In this document: positions 23,866 to 35,200 of the stretch, piece after piece
Layout: every line of letters begins with the position of its first letter
Position numbering within the stretch: the first letter of the stretch is position 1
Assembly (NCBI RefSeq): GCF_018143015.1
Contig: NC_054751.1
Span: 15,175,292-15,239,291, forward strand
Reading direction: 5' to 3'
DNA: 64,000 bases
From: Lytechinus variegatus
Taxonomy: Eukaryota; Echinodermata; Echinoidea; Temnopleuroida; Toxopneustidae
Translations under genes and position numbers: made by a program
The notes under the pieces: model-generated
Told to the model about the DNA's origin: nothing
The model's database searches: none
The model's input: only the letters and a program-made list of their open reading frames with translations

Positions 23866-24470
23866 AATAATGATAATAATAATAATGGGTATTTAGAGGC
23901 GCTAAAAACAAAGAGTACCATAGCGCGTACAAAAGTAGGAAACATTTAATATTTGCAATGATTACTATACAATATTCAAGATAAAAAGGAAAATATTAAT
24001 TATTGAGGAAAAAGGTATGTCTTAAGGGATGATTTGAAGCCAAGAACACTTCAAACATTTCTTATTGAAAGAGGGATAGCATTCCAAGTCTTGGCAGCTG
24101 CTACGGCAAACTGTTTTTCGGCAGAGGAGAGTTTTGACAAGGGAATGCAAAGTCTGCATGTGTCAGTGATTGAACGAAGATTACGAGTGGGTGTGTATAA
24201 TTTGATGGTATTATTAAGATATTCAGGTGCTAATTGATTTAGAGTTTTGTATACATATAAACAGACTTTAAACTGAATGCGTTGGAATAGAGGTAACCAG
24301 TGGAGTTCCTTAAGTAGGGGTGTAGTATGAGTTCGGGATCCAAAGCCAAAAATTAAACGAGCGGCACGATTCTGTATAACCTCAAGTTTTCTTCTGTCTC
24401 TAGCTGACAAAACAGTATATAAACTATTACAGTAATCTAACCGAGAAAGGATAAGTGCTCGCACAGCATG
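23866..24470 (-). mobile_element. CR1/L2-type LINE 3' fragment
   Basis: Minus-strand frame at 24464-24051 reads ILSRLDYCNSLYTVLSARDR, VIQNRAARLIFGFGSR, LLKELHWLPLFQRIQFK, the standard C-terminal block of CR1/L2-clade reverse transcriptases. The 3' end carries an ATT-rich microsatellite tail (minus strand: AAATACCCATTATTATTATTATC), also typical of this clade. 5'-truncated. Confidence 0.85.
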
Positions 24471-25574
24471 GTGACATGTGAAAACTTCACATAAAATGCT
24501 TCTTCTTTATTTGTTGACCGATTTGATTTTTTTTCTTCCATCTGGTAGAACTTCATGAGGTTCACCAATCTTCTACTCAGAATTTTCAAATTTTGACTAG
24601 AACAAGTTTTATGCCAATTTATGCGAAATTAATCTATGTTTAATTTTAAAAATTCACATAAAATGCTTCTTCTTTATTTGTTGACCGATTTTGATTTTTT
24701 TTCTTCCATCTGTAGAGCTTCATGAGATTCACCAATCTTCTTCACAGAATTTTGAAATTTTGACTAGAAAATTACTTATGCTAATTTATGCGAAATTTAT
24801 TCAGAAATCACAGAAAATGCCTCTTCTTTATTTGTTGACATTTTGATATTTTTTCTTCCATCTGGTAGAACTTCATGAGGCCCACCAAACTTCTACACTG
24901 AATTGCGAAATTTTCAGTAGAAAATTATTTATGCGAAATGTATTCATAAAATCACAGAAAATGCCTCTTCTTCTTTATTTGTTGACAGATTTTGATTTTT
25001 TTTCTTCCATCTGGTAGAGCTGCATGAGGTTCACCAAAATTTTACACAAAATTTTGAAATTTTGTCTAGAAAATTATTGATTCTAATTTCTGCAAAATTT
25101 ATTCATAAATCACAAAAAATGTTTTTTCTTCTTCATTTGTTGAACAATTTCAATTTTGTTTGCTTCATATGATAGCTAGAGTTGGTGATACAAAATTTCA
25201 ACATAGAATTTTGAAACTCATTAAATATGCTAATTTATTCATATATTTTCAAATCTCACAAAAATTACTTATTTATTTTTTGATCGATTTTAGTTATTTT
25301 TGTTCCATCTGAGAGCTACATTAGGTTCACCAAGGTTCTACAGAGTTAAGAAACTGACTAGATAATTATTAATACTAGATCGCAAAAAATGCTCTATGTC
25401 ATTTCTTCATCAATTTCAATTCTATATCCTAAATTTATGTCACCAATATAATTCACTACAGTGTCAACTGGGATGAAGTAAAATTGTGTTAAATTTTGTT
25501 GCGAGATGCCGGATGAGCTCCACATCATTGATGTGCTAGTTCATTTGACAAACTTCAAAATAATTAGTAAACAA

Positions 25575-25760
25575 AGTCGAAAATAGACCATTTAGGCACT
25601 AGATTAAGACAATTAGACCAAGTTAGTGTTAGACCAAATGATGGTTAGACCCAAAAATTATTAGACAAAATTGATAGTGGACCAAGGGCGTCAAGCCAGG
25701 ATGGTACGAGACCAGCTGAGAATTAGACCATTGGCTAGTATGCCAAATGGATACTGTAAG
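25575..25760. repeat. ATTAGACCA repeat, right flank
   Basis: About six variants of (A/T)TAGACCA(A/G) in 170 bp, inverted relative to 21725-21835. Confidence 0.55.
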
Positions 25761-28400
25761 AATATATAGTTTTGAGTTACTTGTAAAAGAAAGAGCTGGA
25801 AGGCTTTGGATCAGTATAGCCCATAGATTGGAACACCTCCAGTAATGTGTACTGGAGCTTTTTTGTATTTTTTTTTGTATTTTTATTGCGATTTATTTAT
25901 CAATGTTGAAGATTACATAATGAAGTGTCATTAACTTACAATATCACTGCTATGAAGAATTTATTATTCAACTCACCATTTTAATTTTTTTCTTAAGAGG
26001 TAGAGTGAAAGAGAGAGAAAGTGGCTTTGTGAGAGAGAGCGTTGGCAAAATGTTTTTACTACTACTAGGTTATATCAGTTCATGCTATAGTCAACATTAT
26101 GAATAAGATGTTTGCACGTTGCAAATCAGTTTTAAGGTTTTAAGCAAGATTATTTTCTAAACCAAAATAGTCTGAACTCTTCACTTTATTCAATTTTATG
26201 TGCATTTACAATGATCTTTTGTGCATTATTTTTAGTGAGTGTAAACAGTATATCGTTGCCATCGTGTTATTTTTTTGCATGATTTTAGTAACATGAGCAG
26301 CAATCAGTGACTCTGGAATTCTCTTAATCCCCCTGTCTTTTTAATGATTAGTTGTGCAAATGATTTTCATTCCAGAAGACCAGACTTTTATCGGTTTTCT
26401 CCTTTTATATATTTCTTTTCAATTGATATATGCATTAGTATTTTTAAATATCATTTTTAAACCCTGTTTCCAGTGTTGGACGAAAAATTGTTCGCCGTGA
26501 ACATGAAACATGTGCGAGATTGTTCCACTTGTGACTTCTCAGAGAATTACAAGATATTTTTAAGAATGGACTAAAGTCAAATTAATGCATGTTTTAACAT
26601 GATTTGATTTGGGTTAAGGGACACACTCATGGGATAAACAGGAACAACCGTTGTTTCTGAGGATTTATGTCACAATTTCTGACATTTTCTGTAATGGTGA
26701 GTGGAGTCAATGTAATTCAGTGGAACAAGCAATGCACAGAGACTAAAGCTTTTGGTCTGCTCATGGGAATGCCTTAAAAAAATTGTTGTGACAAATTTGA
26801 AGAGTGAAAAATGAAAAGAAGTAATACCAACAGCAAGAATTTCAAAGAATTGTTAGGCTTCCTCTTGTACTAAGGATAAAACGCTTTATGTGCCATTCTG
26901 TGTTTGTTTGGTGTATACTTACTCTGTGCTTCTTTTTGAACATTTCTATGTTTTATTAGTCACAATGATACTAAAGGAATATTTTCTTCTGCTTTTAGGG
27001 AAATTTGAAACTTTTAATGCATGTTAATCCTCCACGATGGGTTGAATTTTTATGATTAACAAATCCTTGGCTGGCTATTAAAGAGTAAGTAGGTTGCATG
27101 TTCCTGGTATTTTCAATTCAGAAGTTATAGGTAGATTTTCTTTCGAAGTTTAATTCTAATGATAATTTCTTAAGCCTAGACTACCATTTTGGCTCATTAT
27201 AGATAATTTTACCTGGCTCCATATTGTACATGTATGTGTTAAGTTGGAGACACAAGTAGTGAGATTCAGAGTGATATATTAACTCAAACGTCTCAAAATG
27301 TTTTACTGATACGCATTTATAATTATTTGTTAAGTATTGTCTTTTGAAATTGAATATTGTAATATTTTGTATGATGCATAGCATTCTTCCAAAAAAATGA
27401 CTTAGCATGGCTAAGATCATCAATGTAAAGAACAAGATGTATTTCACTGATAATATTTTGATTGATAATATATGTGACTTATATGAGGTAAAAGAAAAAT
27501 AAAGCGCAATTATTTTTTATTGATAAATCATTTTTGTTACTTTCGTTTAAGTTTATGGTGCATTTAAAGTTTTTAAGTGGGTTGTGGTGCTGGAACGTTC
27601 TGGGCCCAATAGGGCTGATTTCTACGATTGATACATTGAATTCTGTGTGTGATCACTCTTAAAAAATCAGCCCCATAAACAAATCCCAAGCTGTATTGAT
27701 CACACCAAGGTTTTTTTTTTTGAGAGCGAGAGAGAGTGGAGGATGTTCTGCTACCATTGTAAGTGGGTATGAATTACGTTGGTAATGGTATACATGCTTG
27801 ACAATTCACTGCGGTCATCAGAACCAAGCAATTTTGTATATGGCAAGAAAAAAAATTAAGTAAAATATTTTCTATCAGTTCTGTAAAATTCTTTCATTCA
27901 ATGAGTAGCTTGTGCATGAGAGGGGTGAAAACAAGATGTTTTAAATTTTGTCTATGCAGCTATATATGAAAAAATGAAAAATACAGAATCATTAGAATTG
28001 TAATGTGATGGTGGATTTTGGGTCAGGGACAAATGATGAAAGTTTTCAGAATATGAAAAAAAATCAATAAAGCAATTTGAGAACCCAAAATTCATTTAAA
28101 AACACAATTTTCAGCCCCAAAAGTTCATATATGGAAAATCTGCACATCAAACATATTCGTAGTGTTCCTTGAATTGTAAACAGCAGTGACTAAGCTTTAT
28201 CATATTTATATTTTTTGATACATGTACATAACACCAAAGAAAATGAAACTTGCATTTTAGAAAACTAAATACTAGGGACTCAAGCATTAAATTTCAGTAT
28301 TTGTGAATAAGAGAAAGATGGCATATTAATATCAGATAAAACTTATGCATAATCTACTTTTCAAAGAAAACAAAACTCAATGGTCAGATATTTCAAGACA
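25761..28400. other. region downstream of ERI1, no gene
   Basis: No coding region recognised. It may hold a distal part of the ERI1 3' UTR: plus-strand AATAAA words occur at about 27498 and 28064. Otherwise AT-rich unique-looking sequence with a short GA-rich patch near 27720. Confidence 0.4.
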
Positions 28401-28661
28401 ATAAATTATTTATTCAAATTGTTTCATAAACAAAGGAATGAACTGTAACAAGCAAATTTACAATAAAACACTGCATTGTATTCACAGGAATATATCTCAC
28501 AAATTTACAAGATATATACAGTACATTATCTATATGGATGCATATTTATTGATATGTGGAATATTATATTTGATCACATTTATTATACATCTGTTTATTT
28601 TCAAACTGTTGAATATCAATGAATACATGAAAACACACCAGCAATTCAGCATAACCAGTCC

Positions 28662-28973
28662 GGGGCCGATTGCACGAAAGGGTCTTTGCAAGGACCGTCT
28701 TTCGTGTTGCCCATCTTTTATGATGCGCCATGTGAAACGCATTTTGAATAAATCATCTGCAAACATATTTCATTCGTCCGTTATATTAAACAACATATTT
28801 GTTTATAAAATGATGTGATATATCATGAAATTGTATAAAATTTGATTTATAAGCAAACTAACGAATCTTATTCTTTATCATAAATTTCAGAAACAACCCG
28901 CCTATAGCGTATCATAAAAGATGGGCGACACGAAAGACGGTCCTTGGAAAGACCCTTTCGTGCAATCGGCCCC
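28662..28973. mobile_element. foldback MITE near the FBXO36 3' end
   Basis: Long terminal inverted repeats: GGGGCCGATTGCACGAAAGG on the left and its reverse complement on the right. The symmetry continues through GACCGTCTTTCGTG and a CATCTTTTATGAT block. It sits downstream of the FBXO36 stop, possibly within its 3' UTR. Confidence 0.85.
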
Positions 28974-29252
28974 TAGTCTCTTCAAGGCGTACAACTTTGA
29001 TATCTAGATGAAAATTTACTACCTTACTAAATTTGACTAAATCCTTAAATATAAGAACACAACTAAATTTGAAAAGTGAATAAAATCAACTTTGATTTTC
29101 TAATAAAGGAATGTAATTCAATATAGAAATAAGAAATGCTTGCCACAAACACTATTCCACTCTTTCTATAGAAAATTGATTAAATCTGACAAGTTACACT
29201 AGTGGATGGAGTATTTCAGCATAAAGCATAATCTATTAAATTGTCTATCATC

Positions 29253-29283
<31 letters not shown>

Positions 29284-30295
29284 TATTTTGATTATTCTGT
29301 ATGGTTTTACAGCATAGAATCTTTATATACTGTACATGAAAGGCCAAAAATGTGATAAGACCGTTTTTTCCATGAGACAGAAAACGAATGGCAAAGGATG
29401 CAAATGACAAATTCAGCATTAGCATATATTACAATGTAGGATCCAAAGCTTCTCCAAACATGGTGGTTCTGGTGCATCATTACTAGAAACGTAAACAAGA
29501 AATTCATTCATTCCCTGCCAACTATTACATACTGCGATTTTTCATCTTTGGCTTTTTCAACTTTTGTGGAATGTTGCCTATGCCCATGAAAACCATTTTG
29601 AAAAATCAATTGAAAACTTCATCCTAATACCACTCATCTAAATTCAACTTCTGATAGATATTCCTGTTCATTTCCTCTTCAACAGATCACAAACAGGAAA
29701 AAAAGTCTATTTCAAGACATTCTATATAATCAAATCCTAATAACCAATTTTACATCTAACCTTCATTCAGCTGTAAAACATCAGGGGAACATTTCATGAA
29801 ACAAGAAGTCAGAATTTTCACTATTTATCATAAGCTACCAAAATCCTTGATTTTAAATGGACAAGACCAAATTAGTAGGTGAAATTCACTGACAAACTCT
29901 TCATTAAATGTGCTTCTGAATGCTTTATTGCATCTTGGAGCAATCATGACCACTTCTAGCACAGCCACAGCAAGTGTCCTCAATGTGTGTTATCCCACTT
30001 TTCATTATCAAACTATAGAGGGCAGCATTGGCAATGAGTCCAAACAATCTCTCCTCCCATATTTGATATTCTGTGCAGCAAAAACATTTTTCACTCGCAG
30101 TAAAATAGTAATGACACTTTCAAACCCCAACCCAAGAAAACAGTTAACACCTTTGATCTCTTGACAGTCAGAAAGGTGTAGATCTATAATTCTTTACAAA
30201 GCAATTTTCAGCTACCCCTTTCTGGCTGTTAGCAGATGATTTCATGGTCTCATGACTGTACCCTAACCATGAAAGGACACTTTTTCCTTCTGACT
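28974..30295. other. probable FBXO36 3' flank / 3' UTR
   Basis: No separate gene seen. An (AT)n microsatellite lies at about 29262-29284. Candidate minus-strand polyadenylation words occur as TTTATT on the plus strand, for example near 29281 and 28408. Confidence 0.4.
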
Positions 30296-32187
30296 TTAAT
30301 CATCTTCTGTCAGGAATGCTCTGGTGCCACTATCTGGAGATTGGATTCTTTGTTGATGTCTTCTCAGTTTAACCTGCATATGGTATAATATTAACAATGA
30401 TAATTATAGCAAAAGTGGTTCCAGTATACAAAAAGAATGATGTCCTTTATGTCCTCATGAAAGAAAAATATAATTTGAAATAAAACTTTTGGGAAAAATG
30501 ACATTTTAGCCATAATATGTATTGGAGTACATGGAAGAGTAGTCCTTGCCTTACATCACTATGACATCCCATATGCGGCCAATTTGAAATCTCCATGGGT
30601 ATAGTGATTACCAATATTTACAACTTTTAAAAATTCATATCTTTCTTTTTGTTTGTCCAATATTGTTCAAACTTTCACCTATCAACTTGTCTGATTTTCC
30701 TTTTCCTTATAAAAACAAGTTTTTATTTGGGTTGGATTCCCCTTTAAGTAATGTAAACTATGGTGTACCACAGGGATCTGTCCTTGGTCCATTGTTATTT
30801 TTGATTTACATTAATGATATCATCAATTCGTCTCAATTATTTACCTATTCTCTTTTTGCTGACGATACCTGTATATTATATTCTCACAAGAACATTCACA
30901 CTCTTATGCAGTCAGTTAATTCTGAAATTTGTAAACTCTATGCATGGTTTTGTAGTAACAAACTGTTATTAAATACAGGTAAAACACAATGTGTATTATT
31001 TAGGTCTAGAGGGAGGGTAATCCCTAATGATGTTCATCACTTAGTTATTGGCAATGAACAGATCAATTGCAGTCAACATGTGCAATTTCTAGGTGTTACG
31101 GTTGATGAATATGTATCTTGGAAAAACCACCTTGATAATGTATGTACTAAAGTTTCTCGTTGTGTTGGAGTGATATCCAAACTTCGTTATTTCCTCCCCC
31201 AGCAGACACTTGTTACTTTATATAATGCTATTGTCATGCCTCATTTGACGTACTGTAATGTTGCTTGGGGGCACACATATAAGACTCATATACATAAATT
31301 GCAAGTTCTTCAAAGAAAAATTGTTAGATACATAACATATTCGGATTATAGGTCGCCAAGCACTCCTTTGTTTTTACAACTGCAAATTTTACCTTTTGAT
31401 GAATTGGTATCTCTTAACTGTGTCACATTTATGTTTAAGTGTCAATCACGCCAGAATGCATTTTTGTCTCATGTGTTTGTTGAAAATTCTTCCATCCATC
31501 ATTATCATACTCGTCAAAGAAACCTTCTCCATCAGCCATTAGCAAGAACCCAAACTGCTTTAAATTCATTTAGAATAGTTTGTGTTAAAGAATGGAACAA
31601 GTTACCTCATGACATTAGAAATAGCTTGGCTCTGTCCCGATTTAAAACATTGTGTAAAAAGCATCTCTTCGATAGATTGCGGTCGGATGTGAATGTATAA
31701 ATCATGCAGCAGATTGCAATGGGTGAGGTCTCCATGTGTGTGTGAGGGTGTGTGTGTGTGTGTGAGGTGTGTGCGTGCATTTTTAATCGGGTGTGTATGG
31801 GGGGTCATGTGTGTGTTTATTATTAGAGGTTGTCTATACAGGGGTCAAAAAGGGTGGTGTTTCGGTTTTCTTGGGGCTCCTGTTCATTTGATGAGGCCCT
31901 GCTTCATTTAGGCTGTTAATAGGGTTACCCTAGGCAAGCTGAAACATCTCTATTTTATAACCTACCCCTTTTATTATACTGTCAAATCATTTATTCTTAA
32001 GTTACATGTAAGTTACACCCATTGTAAATATGTTACTTACTATGTAAAGGGGCCCCATTAACAAGCTGTGCTTCACTGGGGTCCCAAACCTATCATTCTG
32101 AGTCCTATGATGTTGTATTCTGTACTATTGTTTGTGTTTGATATGGTTTGAAATAAATACTATGCTATGATGATTATCATTATTATA

Positions 32188-32222
<35 letters not shown>

Positions 32223-35200
32223 TGTTCTTATCATTATCATCATTGTTATCATTAATCATTATTATTATTATATGTGACTGATATCTATGATTAATTGCAA
32301 ATGGAGCGTTGTGGCCCAGCGGATTAGTCTTTGGACTTAACAGAGGGTCGTGGGTTCGAATCCCAGCCATGGCGTAATTTCCTTCAGCAAGAAACTGATC
32401 CACAATGTGCTGCACTCAACCCAGGTGAGGTAAATGGGTACGGGTAGGAAGTAATTCCTTAAAAAACTGTGTGCGGCTGTGCGCTATGAACGCCTAGCTA
32501 AGCTGGGATATATAGGAGCGCCTTGAGCACCTAACAAGGTGGATATGTGCGCAATATAAATACCCTATATTATTTTCATTATTGCACTGGGTATTACATA
32601 CGATCAATTGTAAAATTCACCCCACAATCTATCACTAAGACTCATGTCAAGGGATCCAGATTGAAATTAGACCAAATGGTTTAAAAGCATATTGACCAAA
32701 TTGCAGCTTACCTGGAGTTGAAGTTTATTTGTGAAGAACATCTTCTTCCATCCCATTTCCTCAGCCAAAGACCTCATTTCATCTGTGACAGTCGTACCAC
32801 AATGCGTCTCATAGATCTGCTCCCATAATGCCTCTGCACTACAGAGCTAAAGAGAGATGCAAACATTGAGAATGGGAAAAATTTTACTGTTGAAGGCTTA
32901 TAGCTCTTTTCCCCTAAATATATACCGGTAATCAACGTTTTATTTTTGTTAAAATGTACAGTGAAACCTGCATTATGCTCAACCAGTTCTTTCTACAAAG
33001 ACCACCTATCAAAAAGCATCATTTTCTGGTTTTGTTTGGATGGAAAGGAAGGAAGAAGAAAGAAAGAAAGAAAGAAAGAAAGGAGAAGAAGAATCACCTC
33101 ATAAAAACTCTTGCAGGTCTGTGACAGTCTGGCAATATCTTCCAACTCTAAGAATGAGCACATGTAGAGCATCAAAGGTTTGGGAACCCTCATGATATAA
33201 TCAAAACATCCCTTCGATAGGAGCATGGCGTAGTTCAAAACACCTTCACCAAATACTTTGCCAACATCAACTGAAATCAATCAAATACAAATTAAATATA
33301 ATATATCAGACAATTATCACACACAATATCAATATCATAAATATTCAGAAGATATTTAAACAGCATACTACTGAATTTAAATTAGTTAGGGTAACTTAAT
33401 TGATAGAAGAAAACAATCATGCATCATGAGGCTAGCAATGACTGTTTTACACATTCAAATAAATTTGCAGCTAATATAAGTTTGATTGGTTGCCTTGAAA
33501 AAAAGGTTTTTAATTCCATGAACTAAATAATTTTATAATTAGAACTTAGTATAAAAATCAACAACTTTTTTCAATGATATACACATAAAGACAAGTGGAA
33601 TGCCTCTGGCCATCTCACCTGCATCACGCAGTTCAATATAGCAGCAGTGCTGACTTTGAAAACTACTCTAACTTGCACAAGATGTTCAGTGATACATGGT
33701 TACTCTTATGTCCACTTTTTATGGGCTAGACCAATAAACTTACAGAGATATGATGGTTATTCAACAAAAAACCCCAACATGGCCAAAGTTCATTGACCTT
33801 ACATAACCTTTGACCTTGATCATGTGACCTGAAACTCGCACAAGATGTTCAGTGATACTTGATTACTCTTATGTCCAAGTTTCATGAATCAGATCCATAA
33901 ACTTTCAAAGTTATGATGGTAATTCAACAGATACCCCCAATTTGGCCAAAGTTCATTGACCTTTGACCTTGGTCATGTGACCTTAAAATTTGCACAGGAT
34001 ATTCAGTGATGCTTGATTACTATTATGTCCAAGTTTCATGAATCAGATCCATAAACTTTCAAAGTTATGATGGGAGTTCAACAGATACCCCCTATTTGGC
34101 CAAAGTTCATTGACTCTAAATGACCTTCGACCTTAATCATGAGACCTGAAACTCATGCAGGATGTTCAGTGATACTTGATTAACCTTATGTCCAAGTTTC
34201 ATGAACTAGGTCCATATATTTTCTAAGTTATGATGACATTTCAAAAACTTAACCTCAGGTTAAGATTTTGATGTTGATTCCTCCAACATCGTCTAAGTTC
34301 ATTGACCCTAAATGACCTTTGACCTTGGTCATATGACATGAAACTCTAATAGGATGTTCAGTAATACTTGATTAACCTTATGGCCAAGTTTCATGAACTA
34401 GGTCCATATACTTTCTAAGTTATGATGTCATTTCAAAAACTTAACCTCAAGTTAAGATTTGATGTTGACGCCGCCGTCGCCACCACCGTCGGAAAAGCGG
34501 CGCCTATAGTCTCACTTCTGCTATGCAGGTGAGACAAAAACCATGAAAATGTGTAGGAAACCAGGCTTTATTGCATGACATCTATTATTAAGTATAAATT
34601 GAAATACCTTAACAGAACCTTGAAATATTTTAACACTGATTCAGCAAATTGAGAAAATTAAATATAATAAACCCCAATCCTTGCCTTAAATTTTATTTAT
34701 GTTTCATCACTATGATTTAAATACATGCAATAATGCAAGCATGAATATCATACACCATCCAACTAAATAAATATACAAATGAAAATTGGTAATAGTGATA
34801 TCACACAGCAAATTCAAATAAATTTACCACAGAAATATATCAGTATAGACCATGTGATAAAGAGTTTATCACGATGTATAAATTTAGATGAATATACTAA
34901 ATTGAAACTAAATATAAATTTCATAGTAAATCGAAAACATTATATATCATTCATTAGCATACAGAGATTCTACACTTACACTGCATTCTGTCATCATGCT
35001 GAAAGTCTTCCAATGGTTCGATAACTTCACCTGGACTAAGCCTCTTAGCATCATTCCTCAGTGTAATCACCCATGTTCTCCATATCACCTGAACATCAGG
35101 GAGAGAAATAAATCAGAAATTCAGGTGAATATCAAGATATACAGGATGGGAAGACAATTATGAGGCCTGTCCTTTTAAGACACCCCACAGGAGCTGTAAA

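Larger units (their letters stand above)
21887..25519. mobile_element. TIR element with internal ~155-bp minisatellite
   Basis: Ends are AGCTCATCCGGC and GCCGGATGAGCT. The interior is a diverged tandem array. The word TTTGTTGACCGATTTTGA recurs at about 22090, 24512, 24679, 24833, 24979 and 25137, a spacing of roughly 146-167 bp. Two LINE fragments (22128-23775 and 23866-24470) have landed inside and split the array. The plan resembles minisatellite-bearing elements of molluscs and echinoderms. No transposase is encoded. Confidence 0.75.

Noticed and set aside
22128-25519. CRISPR-like array from the repeated TTGTTGACCGATTTT word
   Set aside because: Units are ~150 bp, diverged and contiguous, in a eukaryotic minisatellite element.
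30663-30739. Start of the LINE ORF at the first ATG of the long frame
   Set aside because: The codons before NYGVPQGS do not resemble a reverse transcriptase; the frame is open by chance upstream of the truncation point.
32310-32380. Functional tRNA gene
   Set aside because: A- and B-box-like words are present, but no cloverleaf closes and SINE body and tail follow.
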